Numbered from the stretch's first letter, positions 45,701 through 59,580 are shown. The stretch: DNA of 64,000 nt from Amia ocellicauda (GCF_036373705.1 NC_089866.1:22980001-23044000); one strand, 5' to 3'. Program-made: numbers and translations. Notes: generated by a model from the sequence alone, not told the origin.

Positions 45701-48076
45701 ATTTTGATAAAGGGCACAATGTGTGTATATGTGTCTGTGTGTTTAGGACAGACTGTTTGTGTTTTCAGGGGGGAGTGATAGGAATACAGATAAACTGGGA
45801 CTGCAACCTGGATCGATTCTTTCACAGATGTCTCCCAGAGTACTCTTTTCGCAGACTGGATGAGAAAGATAGCAACAAGACCTTATATCCTGGCCTGAAT
45901 TTTAGGTAAGAAAAGAACTGACTACGCGCTTTGGAAATGGGAACAAAGCATCATAAAACCTAGATGTTTAAACATTCGAGTATTGTGTTTTACTTCTTGA
46001 TCTATAATCGGGTGTGAATTTAGACCATATCAAATAAAACCCATTGACAACCAATTTAGGTTGGAAAAGATCAGTGCATCTACTGTCAATACATTGTATT
46101 TATTATTTTTTTACAGGTTTGCAAGATATTATCTGGTTAATGGAGTTGAAGAGCGCACACTGTTTAAAGCATATGGTATCAGATTTGATGTGATGGTTTT
46201 TGGAAAGGTGAATTGTCCTTTCTATAACTTACAGCTCCATAACGCACTGACAAAACCTGCAGAATTCAACCCAGCAGCACAAGTTACTTCACTGAATAGT
46301 AAAACATTGTGCTTTCCAGGATCTTGACATAGTGAATAATATAATCTAGGCTTCATCTACAATATTATTTGTACGTAACCAAGTGCTGGTGAAAGTTCAA
46401 TAGCGTCCTGCCATTCTTACGTTTTAATGAAGACTACACAGAAAAGTCGATTTAAAAAATGTGCAGATATTAGGCTTTGGGACACTAATGCTGTTTTTTC
46501 AATCTTCTATTAGGCCGGAAAGTTCAATATAATTCAGCTAGTTATATACATTGGATCTACACTGTCCTATTATGCATTGGTAAGTATGCTCTGTTATGTA
46601 AATCCAATGCTTTTCTTGAATTAATTCAAGCATACAAATCAATAAGTCTCTTCCAAACAATATCAATGATGTGTCTTCTAGACCACTATATTGATCGACT
46701 GGTTCATCACAACTTATTTTCACCCTTGCTGCTGCTCAAAAGGGGTGAAAACGAAGTATTCGGAGAAGAAATACGAGTCTGTTGAAAATGAGAAGCGGGT
46801 AAAACAGTTTTCTTTTTAATATGTATGGTCCCATCAAAATATCAAATTTAACTCTGCCAAACACCATTCCAGTATACAGTAGAATATGCAATTGTGTGGA
46901 GAAGAACCGACCAGCAGTGATAAAACTTCAGAAATGTGTGCAATAAAACCACATCATTTGACTAACGTTTTGCATGGGTAAAGTGAAGTAGAAAAGCAAA
47001 CTGGATTACAAAGAAAATAAAAGTGTAGGAAATGCATGTATGCATGCCAGTTAGAGATGTATGTGCAATATGCATGGACAGATATGAAAGATTTCATCTC
47101 TTTAGAGGCCCCTGTGCATCTCCTTTGTGGACGCCGACACAGTGATGCTGGTGAAACATCAACTGAAAAAAAGCATACAAGAAGCCAAACCTCTCTCTGT
47201 CCAGCTCCGCAAGGTGAGAGCTCGTAGAGTCTTTTAAATTATGAGCGGCAGGCACAGTTTATTCAGAAGGTTGGTTTTTATTCAAGCGGCCCTAGGGGAG
47301 TGTAATTGGGAAATCCCTCAAACAGTCTTCCCAAAAATAGGTAGGAGGGAGTCTAAGGCGATTCTTTCAAGGACTTCATTGTTTACAGCTTTTCAGAACA
47401 TATCACAGTGAAAATTAATCACTGAAGTAATGTTTCTACTGTAAGCAATATTATTTTAAACTGTAGGAGTTTTAAGTTAAGTAAAGAATTGTATAAAGAA
47501 CTTATTATAGAACCAACTATTTTATTACACGAGCTGTAAAATGTCTGTGAAATGTTAATATCACTGTTAATATCACAATTCTTCCATTGCTAGCACGGCC
47601 CAGGGAGCATGAAAGCATTCATGAACTTGCTGCAAAGCCCCCCCAGCCAGAACGCTGACATGGGGATGCGGGTTCTGAAGCCCCCAAAACACCACCTCAA
47701 GACCCTGCCAGCCTGGTGCCGCTGTGGCTGCTGTCTGCCCATGCCAACTCCACAGGAGCAGCTTTGTTGCCGGCGACACCAAGGCCAGTGCATCACCGCC
47801 TCGCCACTGTTTTCCCAGCTCGTCCTGGACAGACACGTCTTGAACGCCGTGTTGCTCTATAGAGACCCACTGCGGGACCCGTCCGAGGCCAACTCCAATG
47901 ACCGGCTGAGACACTGTGCCTATAGCCTCTTCATCGACTGGCGCTTCGGAGAGCTGCAGCCCGGGAGCTTGGCAGTGATCTCCAGCTGCAGCGTGTGGAA
48001 GATCAGGGAGCAATACCCCAGCGGGGATGGGCGCTATACTGGTCTGTGTTCTCAAAGCGCAGTTCCTAATCTCTGA
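40829..48076 (+). CDS. p2rx7: P2RX7, ATP-gated cation channel with large C-terminal ballast domain
   Basis: P2X7 is a trimeric plasma-membrane channel opened by high extracellular ATP. Thirteen exons: 40829-40947, 41489-41636, 41784-41855, 42299-42371, 42751-42847, 43815-43895, 43985-44126, 45769-45905, 46117-46207, 46514-46579, 46682-46798, 47106-47213 and 47594-48076; 1734 nt, 577 residues (human 595). The N-terminus is [15 protein letters not shown]. The ectodomain keeps the ten P2X cysteines, the ATP-binding Lys pair (TVKVKG), NFR and the Lys in [13 protein letters not shown]2 is followed by a cysteine-rich anchor (HPCCCSKG). The long last exon is the P2X7-only ballast: [17 protein letters not shown] (zinc-binding cysteines) and RLRHCAY match human. 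Intron 7 carries a hAT-type MITE; introns 2 and 4 have dinucleotide repeats. P2RX4 follows on the same strand. Confidence 0.97.
41699..41751. repeat. (TC)n-(TA)n microsatellite in P2RX7 intron 2
   Basis: About 19 TC units pass directly into about six TA units, 33 bp before the acceptor of P2RX7 exon 3. Confidence 0.95.
42657..42722. repeat. (TA)n microsatellite in P2RX7 intron 4
   Basis: About 32 TA units end 29 bp before the acceptor of P2RX7 exon 5, so length changes could affect the branch-point region. Confidence 0.95.
44549..44830. repeat. Short inverted and direct repeats in P2RX7 intron 7
   Basis: Words of the type GATATCTCTAAATGATT and AGGAAGTAATTTCAAG recur. A copy at 44549-44600 is in inverted orientation relative to copies near 44690-44715 and 44740-44775. 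The block looks like a small decayed non-autonomous element. I do not recognise the family and saw no clean termini. Confidence 0.45.
44947..45140. mobile_element. hAT-type MITE in P2RX7 intron 7
   Basis: The 194-bp element begins CAGTGGTTTTCAAACCGGTC and ends in the inverted form (GACCGGTTTGAAAACCCTG). The inverted repeats extend about 45 bp with few mismatches. It is bounded by an 8-bp direct repeat TGCTAGAG (44939-44946 and 45141-45148), the target duplication size of hAT transposons. It has no coding capacity, so it was moved by an enzyme from elsewhere. The exact target duplication and well-kept ends suggest a fairly recent insertion. Confidence 0.88.
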
Positions 48077-49495
48077 ACACGATGAAAGCAATGGGGGAAT
48101 AGGAGGTTGTGCATGTTGAGACAAAGCAGCATGTCTCAAAGATAAATGGAAGTCCGTCTTCACAAACTGGGCAGCGTGGCGTAGCTGGTGCTTTTTGACA
48201 AGTGTTGGCCTTGGCCCTTCAAAGAGTACATCTCCACTCTAGGCTGGGCATTGAACATTTCTTGTTTCGTCTGCATTTTCTTTGTCAATTGCTAACTAAC
48301 GAGATTTAATTTCACGTTTACACTTACTGTTGAGAACAGCTTGGGTCTGAGACAGCTGATTTTGATATTGTTTGTGTACTTTGTTATAAATTATTGTATT
48401 TTTATGTTTTATAGATTTTATGTTTTTAATCTAATGTTTCAGAGGTACAGGAGCTACTTACTTCAGTTTTGCTTTTTATTTATTCATATCATGTTAACCA
48501 TTTAACCAGGTACTGAGACCCTGTACTAGGTGAAACGATTATTGAAAATAACAAAACCATTTATATACAATCATATTCTAATGACTTTTTACACCATTTG
48601 TTACTTTTTTATTACATTGATCATTTTGTAAGGACAACAATAAATGCATTCGCTAAAGCCAGGGATTGAATGTGTTGTATTAAGTACAATGGTTGAATTT
48701 TTTATTGTGCAATACATCTCAACAGATATATCTAGGTTAATAATGTATATGTCCATGAGTCTTCTAGAGAAGTGTATTTGAATCATTTGTATTTTGGAGT
48801 GTTTTAAAGTTTTACAGGTGGTCAGTATTACAGACAATTAACCAATTTTTACCACTGGTGTTTCTACTGTTAGTTATCAGCCAATTAATTCATATACATG
48901 ATACAAATCACTGTAACAGACCTATTTTAAGGCCAACTGGATTAGTTTACTGAACAGAATAAACTGCTACCATTTTTATTTGACTGATTTAAAAGATCCC
49001 CACAGACTCGGGAGAATAAAATCCCAAACAAACACCCAAGCAGGTAGTTTTCAAATCAAAACGGTACATATATTACAGCATTTCAACTATAGCACAATCC
49101 CAGACTTCCACAAACCACACAAAACCAATAATCTACCGTCACAAAATCACATACATTATGAAACTAAAAACATTACAAAATCATAAGGAAAATCTGTAAA
49201 CCATAATTCATACACCATCCAAAGTTAAATATCACGCTATCAAATACATTACAAGAACAGTTGATGCGCTTTGATTACAAGTCAGGTGTAATTAGATCTC
49301 TCTCTCAATCAATCAATCTGGGTTAAATGAACACAACACGACCTATTTTACAACCATAATGCAGTGTACACAGCTCCAATACAAAGGCCAAATAAATGGT
49401 GAAAGACACTAAAACTGCAGTCCTACGTTATTTACATCAAGAATGTATATTTTTGAAGAACATATTGAACTTGGCAAAACCAGTTACACAGAGGT

Positions 49496-49526
<31 letters not shown>

Positions 49527-49744
49527 CCCGAATCTGAAAGCTTGAAAATGACGCCGGACAACAAACCGCAATCGTGCGTCCGGGTTTGCGCAACAAGGCA
49601 GCAAGTCACACTCATGAGAGAAAGGGAAAAGGTAGATGTCCCAACAGGAATGGTTAATGTATGACGAGCCTCATGATTGCCAACGCCAGCCTTTTCATCT
49701 CCCAAAAGCAGAAGCCATAACATCTGTGACAGAGCAGAACAGCC
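48077..49744. other. P2RX7-P2RX4 intergenic region
   Basis: It holds the P2RX7 3' UTR and the P2RX4 promoter and 5' UTR. GGGCAGCGTGGCGTAGCTGG at about 48170 looks like the A-box head of a tRNA-derived SINE, but no body or tail is clear. A poly-T tract of about 29 bases lies at 49498-49526. No gene was seen. Confidence 0.55.
49497..49526. repeat. Poly-T tract upstream of P2RX4
   Basis: About 29 T in a row lie some 220 bp before the P2RX4 start codon. It could be a minus-strand retroposon tail, but no attached body was recognised. Confidence 0.85.
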
Positions 49745-52700
49745 ATGTCTGAGAGCCGCATCTGCTGCCCTTGTCTGTATCGCTGTATCTTCGAGTACGA
49801 GACGCCGAGATCAGTGATCATTAGGAGCCGCAAAGTTGGATCTTTTAACAGATTCATCCAGCTGGCGATCTTGGGCTATATAATTGGGTAAGTGGGTACA
49901 TTGTAACATGGCCACAGCCTGGGGGGGTGGAAACGAACACAACCTGCTTCCAGTGTAAGTGACTGTTCATGACTTCTTTAAAGTTTTATGTTTTCCAAAG
50001 TTGGTTATTTATGAATGGGATCGATCTCAATACTGCCAAATGAATCCAATGTTTCTTTTCAGTCTGACCACCGGGGCTTGCGTTGGAGCTTTCACTTTCA
50101 TTTTTTTTTATTGATTTATTTTTGTATTCATTTTTTTTTTTTTTTTTGCTTTATTACAGTAAATACATTTGGACTTCAGCTTCCGAAAATAAGGTGAATC
50201 GCCTGCGTTTTCTAAAAACTTATTTCGTTAGGTGGGTCTGTCACAGGAAGGAGTTTTATTCGTGACTGGATGGTGTTTTACACTTTTGCTCCAAGTCATT
50301 ATAAAGCGTCAAAGAATGAGATCTGCCCGTCTTGCAAAAGCAGGATTGAAAGGGAAGTGCTGAGTGTGTTTCCTATGGAGAATCTAGAAAAGAGAGGAAG
50401 TTGACTGTATTTGGCATAAATCCTAAATTTGAACGTTGTGTGAGAGGAAAGGAGAAAAGATCCGAGCTGTTGATCCACGCCGTGTGTACGAGTTATGTAG
50501 CCAGGAGAAACTGTTGCAAATCACGATTCATTGATTTACTCAATAATGAAGTTTCCGAATCAGTGGTCAATTTAGAACGTGTTGCTCTAGAATGCATTAG
50601 TTCTTCCTCATTTCAAAGCAGGCAGAAAAATCAAATAAAATAAGTGTTAACTTGCCAGATATATTTTTTTTTTTTGTATTACACAAATGTTGCGGCTTTG
50701 TCCACAATGACTCGTTATAAATCTGAGAGAGAAATTGCGGAAAAATTGCGATAGTCACAGCCATATGACAACTATGTAAGTGATGAATATATTTTCTTCA
50801 AGCATATTCTGCAGGGTATTTTTCATAATGAAAAAGATTGATCACTTATTGTGTGTGGTGCATGTGTGTTTTGAATGTTTAATTATTCCTGTTTTTTAGT
50901 ATTTGTGTTTGTATAATGTACGTATTTAAGTGAATTGAAAGACGTTTTGAAGAAAAATAAAGAGAGCAATCTGTTTACAAATGTATGTTTTGAAGAGTGA
51001 ATATTTAGAGCTGAAAGTGAACTGATCTGATCTATATTGGGCAGCGTGCAAATATGTTTTTATGAAAGAATGTCATAGAAGTAGGTCTATACATACAAAA
51101 GTTCAGCCATTCTTGATTCAGTGCCTGTAAAACTATCCTGAGGGCCCAGGTGCTGTGGGTAACTGAAGCACGCCTCTGTGCCCTCTTTCCTCAGGTGGGT
51201 GCTGGTCTGGCAGAAGGGCTATCAGGAGTTTGACTCCATCATCAGCTCGGTGACCACCAAAGTAAAAGGCATTGCTGTGACAAATGACAGCCATCTGGGA
51301 TTCAGGGTCTGGGATGTGGCCGATTACGTCATCCCACCACAGGTATTAAGAACTGAGCAGGTACAAGATATTAATTTTTGACTCTCACTGTCAGCCAGTG
51401 GAGTTCATCTCTGTGGGTCCAGTAACCTGGCATGGGGTCTGGGTTGGTGTCCATTGGTGTTTAACACCCAGCACTCCAAACATCAGTCTGGTTTGTGGTC
51501 TTTTCCTCTGCATGATGCACAGCTCCTTCTATACATGAGATTATGTTTTCAAGGTATCTGACAAGATTTTTAATGTTATTTTCACTTGGGTCACTTATAA
51601 TTCAGTTCTGCAGTGAAATGCAAAATGTTCTGATATATAGAATACCATATGATTGCCATTGGTTTTTAGTACTATCTGAGTTTTGGTTCCATAATCTTAA
51701 TACCAGAGAGCACTGTTGACTTGTATTTGTATCTTTATCTATTCTGCCTGGTGATAGGAAGAGCTGTCCTTTTTTGTGATGACAAACCTCATCATGACCC
51801 GTGACCAGATCCAAGCGCAGTGTCCTGAGGTAAGATACTCCCAGAGATGCTCATTTGCAAATAGTCCAAATAAGCACTCCTTAAGGGAAATGCCTTCCAG
51901 GTGTCCCTAGAATTTTCATTCTCTCTTACATAGTTATATTGGACTTCATTTGTATACATCCTCCAGAAATAATGAACATGCCTAGAGGCTATAGTCATCT
52001 AGATCTGTAATGAGGTGCAAATTGAACCTTTAAAATCAAAGGCAGATTAAGTACATTTTATAGAGGATTTTTACTATAAATCTCACCCCTGTGGTTTCAG
52101 TATTGGTCTTAAGCCCCTATAAATGTAAACGGAAGCTTATAATTGTGAATTTGTGATGTGGGTTAAGCATTCATTTATTTTTACATTGTCATTTGTTCAG
52201 GTGCCCGACGATTCTAGCAAATGCACCTCCGACAGCAACTGTACAGCAGGCTTCAGCGATGTGCACAGCAGTGGTAGGTATCTAGATGCAATGTTTTTTT
52301 TTTAATGAGTTCTCTATTTTAATACCTGCATAAAATGAACCCATCATTAGGTATCCAGACAGGCCGATGTGTGAACTTCAATGAGACGGTCCGAACATGT
52401 GAAGTACAAGCGTGGTGTCCGCTGGAAATAAATGGTGTCAATGACTCTGAGTAAGTAACATGAATCAAATATTACAGCTTGCAAATGTGACTATATAGAA
52501 TTTTTAGAAGAAAATGCATCGGATAACTGAATGCATTTCCATGTCGTTACTACAGCAGTATTGTACATTTTTAAGAAGTTTGAAGAAAATACAAGCCACA
52601 CAAATGTTTTCCTTTACAGTGCAAAATCTATGTTCAAGATGTTGTATAATTTCATAGGTTCAGTGTCTCTGTCAATTAGCATTTCTAAATCTTATGTGAA

Positions 52701-55029
52701 AGTGTTTTAACACCAGATTGATTACCTTATTTGAACACAGGAGGGATCTATATTACCTATTGCTTAGTATGTCTTATGGTCTTTTCATACCAAATGCCAA
52801 TCAACTCTTTTAATTTCTCAGGCCTGCCCTTTTGAAAGCAGCAGATAACTTCACTGTGCTGATAAAGAACAACATTCGATACCCGAAATTCAACTTCAAC
52901 AAGTGAGGACAATCTCGGCTTACTGCTTTATTTCAAGATGGATTATATGAAGATCTCCCAGTGTCCTGGAATGTATCCTTGTTTTGTTTTTTCTGCAGAA
53001 GAAACATCCTGCCAAATATTAGCTCCACGTACCTGAAGACTTGTATATTCAATCGACAGACTGACCCATACTGTCCCATCTTCCGGCTGGGCGACATTGT
53101 CCACGAAGCAGGAGAGGACTTCCAGAAAATGGCAGTGGAGGTCAGTGCTGGACTTTACATTACAAGGTGCCTCAGGTTGACAAGAATGCTAGGACCACTG
53201 TCTGCACAGCTGTTGGATTGGCTTGTAATTTAATTACAACCTGGGATGAGCGAAACCAATTGATTTGAATGATAATTTGATAACATGCGTTGTGTATTTC
53301 AGTAAGGCACACGGTCATCCATTTATCTCTTTGAAACTCACTTTAATAAACTGGTAGACCGAATGCCATAGGGTTATCTGTTCCCTGTAAGAAAGAAGTT
53401 CTTTGAAAGGGAATAAAAGCCTATTCAGTTTGGTTGCTTTATGGTTAACCACCACCAGAGCCCCTACTCAAACGGTCTGTGTTTTTAAATATGCCTCTGG
53501 GTATTGCATATCTGTATTTCAAATTCAAATGTTTGAATATTATAAGATGGACAAATTTTGCATGTCAAATCGTTTTATGGGTTCTGTATTGTGGACAGGG
53601 TGGGGTGATGGGAATCCAGATCCGATGGGATTGTGACTTGGACAAGTCTGACAGCAAGTGTGTGCCGACGTACACCTTCCGCAGGTTGGATAACAAGAAC
53701 CCAAATAACAATGTGGCTCCTGGATATAATTTCAGGTAAGACCATTTAACACTAACCCTATTTGCAAGTTAATGAGGTTTGGAAATGTTAGAACACTGTT
53801 TTTTGGGGGCAACTCCTGGCCACTACAAACCAATCCCATTCTCTGAAACCATTTTAACAGGTTTGCAAAATATTACAAAACGCCTGACGGGGTGGAATCA
53901 AGAACCCTGATTAAAGCGTATGGGATACGTTTTGACGTCATGGTTTTTGGAAGGGTGAGTCTTCATACTTTAATCTCTCCACTCATAAATATTTGGAAGA
54001 TTCCATTTTTATTTAAGGAAAAGTTACTTGTTTCATAACAATGTGAGATGCGTCAGCAAATTTCTTTTAAGGTATAATACCGTTTTTCCCCGTCTCACAA
54101 GTATAGTAGATTGTCTAATTGCATTTAGACTTAATTATTAAAGTCAAAGGGTTTTGTCTTTCTGGTACCCATAAGATTTCTTAGCGGTTTGAAATATTGA
54201 TTTTCAAAATCAGTTGTTAGCTGGTATCTTTATAAATACACCTGGACTCTGAGAAGTAATGCCATTCATGGGCAGTACACTCCTATTGATGTAAAACTGT
54301 GTAAATATAAAATTAATTCAAAACAAACCCTACTGTGACGAATACATTTATAACCAAGTTTAAACCTCACGCACAACTTCTTTGACATCTTGTAATTTGT
54401 ATTGTCTCTCTGTTGAAGGCAGGAAAGTTCAACATCATTCCTACCCTGATTAATGTAGGTTCGGGCCTGGCTCTTTTAGGACTGGTAAGTATGTTTTGAA
54501 TATTGTTTAATTTAAAGTAACTGGGGAGTCAGTCTATTATGAATTAAATCATACTGACATTTTATTACCTTTTATCATTTTGATAATCGTTAATACTTTT
54601 ACTAAATCCAAAATTTTAACTTGAAAGAATACAAGTTTAGTTTATACATTTCTTTTACTGGGATATTATGAAAGTATCAGTGGGGAGGGAAGAAATAATA
54701 AACTACTACTGTATCTGAAGTCCCCAGACTAAATTACTCTACATTGCCTTTCTGCTTTGGGGAATAAAAAAAGCACCCAGTGAAGTGACGTCTTGTCTGT
54801 TCTAGGCCACGGTGCTGTGTGATTGCATTGTCTTGTACTGTATGAAGAAAAGGAATTTCTACAGAGAGAAGAAATACAAATTTGTGGATGACTTTGACTT
54901 GGTAAGTGGGGATCAAAGGTCTTCCTTTGATTAGAACCGACCCCAATATCCAGGAAGTGGATCGCGTCCTTAAAGTGATGGCTTGTCTTCAAGGGTCCAG
55001 GAGAATTCCCTTTTGACATGGAGCGCTGA
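49745..55029 (+). CDS. p2rx4: P2RX4, ATP-gated cation channel
   Basis: P2X4 is a calcium-permeable ATP-gated channel of plasma membrane and lysosomes. Twelve exons: 49745-49887, 51195-51342, 51758-51829, 52201-52273, 52351-52450, 52822-52902, 52999-53140, 53599-53735, 53861-53954, 54419-54484, 54806-54901 and 54994-55029; 1188 nt, 395 residues (human 388). Diagnostic stretches include [68 protein letters not shown] and [15 protein letters not shown]. All ten ectodomain cysteines and the ATP-site Lys pair are there. The last exon is the least certain: the 54994 acceptor gives an 11-residue tail beginning GPGEFP, and an acceptor at 55001 would give another short tail. The C-terminus departs from the mammalian YEQGL endocytic signal. 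Exons 2 to 11 match the P2RX7 exon plan, as expected of tandem paralogues. Confidence 0.95.
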
Positions 55030-58000
55030 CTGCTAAACTGCTGTGCCTGAATTTGGAAACTGAAGTTCAATTCACTCCTCCATTACACTCATTTATTTAG
55101 GTTTTTTTCCACTCTCTCTCTTAGTTATTATAACATGCACTGAGATATAAACTGTGACTACTGTATTAAAATGCTAATACCTTGGAGAACCCCTATTCTA
55201 ATTTCATTTCCCTTTTCCTTTTTTGTCAATTTTTAAGGTTGCAAATTCACAAACTACATATGGGACCCCATAACCAAAACTCTGAGAAAAGTTGGTATGT
55301 GTTGGTTTTAGAGACCAATGATTCAAAACCAGATGCTGCCACTGTTTATAAAATCCAAAGTGGACCACCTGGTCAAAGTTTATACACTCCTGAGCGCTAC
55401 TGTAAATGTTACTTTCCTTGTTCACAACCCCAACAAATGGCAATGTTTCCACCAGGATATAATCATTTGAATGCTTTTGTAAAACACTGACACGAAGCAC
55501 AGGAACTGAAGGCAACTGCAAATTTATTTAAATGATCAACTAGATACAATATGTATAGAATACTGAAGCACAGTGTTGCCCCTTTTTGCCCCACGGCGTC
55601 TGCCCATGCTTTTATACTTGGGTTCTTCTATGTGGCCATGCAGCGGGTAGTGTTTTCAGGTTAATGCTTTTAGTCCAGGAGGTCAGGTCTCTTTTTGGTA
55701 CATAGAATGAAGTACGGTATTTGCAATCTGATGATCAATAGGAGCAATCTCACTTTTGGAGAGAGTGGACAGAGGAGAAACACCTATAAAAAATAATATA
55801 TATTTCAATGGGTTTCATTCTTCTCTGATTCATTCCCTCAAAATATGCTAATAAACTTTTATCATTTCAATCTATCACAAGCCTACAATTGCTTTTGTAA
55901 AGATTGCTGTGAAGACCTTTCTTTGTACTGTGATCTAAAAATAGGTGTCTTTGTTACCCTTGGACACAAACCATCAGATTTTTTTTACCTTTTCTCAACT
56001 ACTGAATTAAACCTGGTTACCAGCTCTTCTGCACATTCCAACAGTTTTATTAGAGTCAGAGTGGATGTTAATGATACAGAAATATGTATTAAATTGTAGA
56101 ATACAATTGTAATATAAGATTAACTCTGGTTACCATAATGGTTTCTCTTGAATTCAGATCAAAATGTATATAAAGTAAAAGTATATAAAGGAATTGCACC
56201 AATGAGTAAAATTATAATGCATAGTAGATGCAATGTACAGTTATCAAAATAAAACTATTTCAACTCTCATATGTAATCTATTGTCATCTTCACTTGCAAA
56301 TCTGTCTCCTATATGGTACTTCTAAGTGAAACATCCTTGGTATACAATCGAAAACATTTTAAACACAATGATAATGAGAAGAAAACACAATGATTACACA
56401 CTGAGAAGAAATAATTCCCATCAAATAAAGGGAAGCACCATTGATTTTCCTCCTGTTCAGTGCTGATTATCATTATAATTTTTTTGTGAAAGCCATTTTA
56501 TTCAAATTTGAATCTCTAATTACCCAATTAAAAGGATTTTGATTCACAGCTAACATGTAGTAATCACTTTATTCAAATACATACAGAAGCCACTGAAAGG
56601 GCAAGCACTGAATGGTTTGGCTCTGATATAAATTGTTGATGTGTGTTGTGCATGCCTATATCTAAATTAGTCCAATGTAGAAACACTTTAATAACAGGTT
56701 CAGAGATAATTAAATTGTAAGAGGGGCATTTTGGCAAGCAAGACCCCATTTAACTCCTTCGGAGGAGTCTTTCATTTTTATTTCAGCCACATACATTTCA
56801 AAATGACAATTGTGGCTTCCCACCTACAATGTGCCACCGATTCCAATACTGGACAATTAGTGAAGTGTGAGGACCTCTTCCAACAAAGGGTGGCCATATG
56901 GTTGACCAGACGGAGACAAAGAGAATATTTGCAGCTTAAAAAAATGTAACCATTGTCCCTGGTCTTTTGTGTTAGACAGACTTTGATCCAGTTTTGATTC
57001 CAGCTCTGGTCTACAACTGTTTCACTATACAGAGTTTCAAATATTAAACCTATTACATATCATCAAATACAAGCACATTGAACTGTGATTAACTGCTTTA
57101 TCTTTTGCAGATCTTTTACAAAGGAATTTAAGGCCGTGTTGAATAATGAATTTCCCATTTCTATTGTTTGGCTTCCACAGGGAGGGAATGCTTGGGAATC
57201 ACTATGGGAATAATTTCCCATGCCATCCCATAAATTACATGTACTGGCCTGATACTATTTTAACTGAGCACTTCAGGGTTAAGTAACAGTTCACACAAAG
57301 AAGTTATTTGGTAACACCTGATATAATGCAACCAATAGTGAAATTAGGTCTATTGTTTCCCCTGCAGTGCTTGGAAAACTGCACAGTACAATACAGAGAG
57401 CATCATGGGAAGAGTACAGTACAGAACTTCGCAGACTGGATTTCTATTTACTGTAAACGTCTTCATGATGTTTTCAACCAACATTATAATGTATAAATAC
57501 AGTGAAATGTTGCATATCCGACTGGCAACTTGCCAATTAACGGCTTACCCTGTCCCTAGTACCGGATATGTAAACAAATCAAGCCACTGTAGAATACCAA
57601 CATATTTCACTAAAGGATTCGAATACTGTGTGTGTTTATGCACAATGCCTGGGAAATAAACAGTGTTGAAAGAAGAAACCTTAAATCTAGTTATTGTGGG
57701 ACTGACAAATTGTGTTTGCTTGTGCCTTATTGCTTTGACTTGAAGACTAATGCACGATTGATTAGTTTCCATTGGAGAGAGTCAGAGCTAAGCAAAACAG
57801 TGAATGAACTCTGACATAAAAATCTGTATATTAATCATAAGCAATAGCTAAGAAACTAACTGAATTAGTGAACATCATTACTGCAGATGATGGGGGCTTG
57901 TAAATTAGTGTTATGTATGTTTACATCTTTAAAGATAAGTATACCTGCAGAAAATAGACGGTAAAAGAGCAGAGTTGTATGATTTGTGTAGGTAAACTAA

Positions 58001-59580
58001 AAAGCCTAAAATGAAATGGACTGCACAAAAGTCTTCATTATAACCCTCAATCTCTGAACACCTAAAATCTCTTTAAACCCTTCCCAGCAAGTTGGTTATC
58101 CATTGTTGTGTTGTAGTTATACAACTCTCCCACGCTCTTATCCAAGGTCTTACCTCTATGTTTTCCTCTTTGTCAGTTGACTGGGTTTTGCCAACATTAC
58201 ACACATTGGGAAGCATTACTTTATGTCATGAACTCTGTAGTTCATGAACAGTTCACTCAACAACCCCCAGTAGTTCACACCTTGACCTCTGTAACTTGCC
58301 TACTTCCAACCTATTCACAGCAAAGAAACAGGAATCACACCAGAATAGCACTACAGCCAGCAGGCATTCCTTATAACAGTTTGTGTTTAATGCAGAAGTT
58401 CAGCCAAACCTTATCTTTGGCCGGAGATATTTCTTCCCACCACCCCATCTAGATATTTGCATCACAATTACAGTGTGTATTACCAAGATATTACTACAGT
58501 AATACACTTCACTGGATATGGATATATGTGTCACAGAAATTAAGCTTTGTTATTAAACTGAACCATGTACCCAAAGTTTTACAAAAAAGAAAAGGCCAAA
58601 TGAGCCAAGGTCAAATCTTAAACTAGTTTGATCACCTACAATGCATTCTATAATTCTAGTTTAATTAAAGTCTCTTCTATGCCAGCTTATTCTGTATACC
58701 CAATATTTTCATTTCAGAAACACTTCCATGATCCTTCAGCAAGTTCAGCTTTAACCTTGAAGTAAAAGCAGGCATCTGAGTTGAAGAGCTCCGGTTAAGG
58801 GATAACTAGGCATATATATAGTTAAGCAAATCACATTCTGCAGAAACGATCATATATATTATTAAATGATATATAAAGGATTAGATAGATGTACAGCTAT
58901 ATGTTTTGTATCCATTACCATTACAGGAAATCTATGCACTTCTTAGATGTACAAAATAAAAAGCATTGCGTATTGTCAATACCCCACGACAAAATAGCAA
59001 ATATGAAAAAACACTTTTTGTATCATTCGCTAAAACACTAACAGTACTGTTTGAACAACATTACCTGACATATATAAAATGCTATTTCCCTTTCTTTGTG
59101 ATATGCTGCTATTGTACACTGTACTTGACTCCCTGCTGTTGTTAAATATATTACAAAAATCCAATGCATCGAGGGAATCGGGACAGGCCATGTTGAAAAG
59201 GCTGTTTCTCATGGCTGAATACGAACGGTCTCTCTTTCGCTCTCTCCCCCTTTTAAATAAACGATTTCCTCCATGGCTCACACAGCAGTTCGGGGGTCTG
59301 CCTCAGAGCTGTAGTACACAGAGCGTGCTTGATGGGACGCTGGGAAGTAAAAATGGAAATCTGCAGGAACCGGCCCAGGCCTGGAGCGGAGAGAAAATTA
59401 TGTACCTCACGACGAAAGACATGCATGACACTACGGCCGATCGGTGTCCTGGCACACACAGGGACAGACAACCATACCAGGGACAACCTCCAGCCACGGT
59501 CCGGGAACCCCAGGTAAACGAGCCGATGTGCCTTTGAGAGAAGCATGTACAAACACAGGCTTCGCCGTCCTCCGCAACAC
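55030..59580. other. Convergent gap between P2RX4 and CAMKK2
   Basis: The 3' UTRs of P2RX4 (from the left) and CAMKK2 (from the right) lie here. A plus-strand AATAAA is at 56248. The remaining 4.5 kb is AT-rich and without recognisable coding exons; scattered frames of 60 to 105 codons look random. I saw no repeat I could name. Confidence 0.6.

Noticed and set aside
47573-48163. 196-codon minus-strand open frame
   Set aside because: It is antisense to the GC-rich last exon of P2RX7, which fully explains the absence of stops.
48170-48260. tRNA-like head GGGCAGCGTGGCGTAGCTGG, possible SINE
   Set aside because: No B box, body, tail or flanking duplication could be made out, so it is mentioned only in the gap description.
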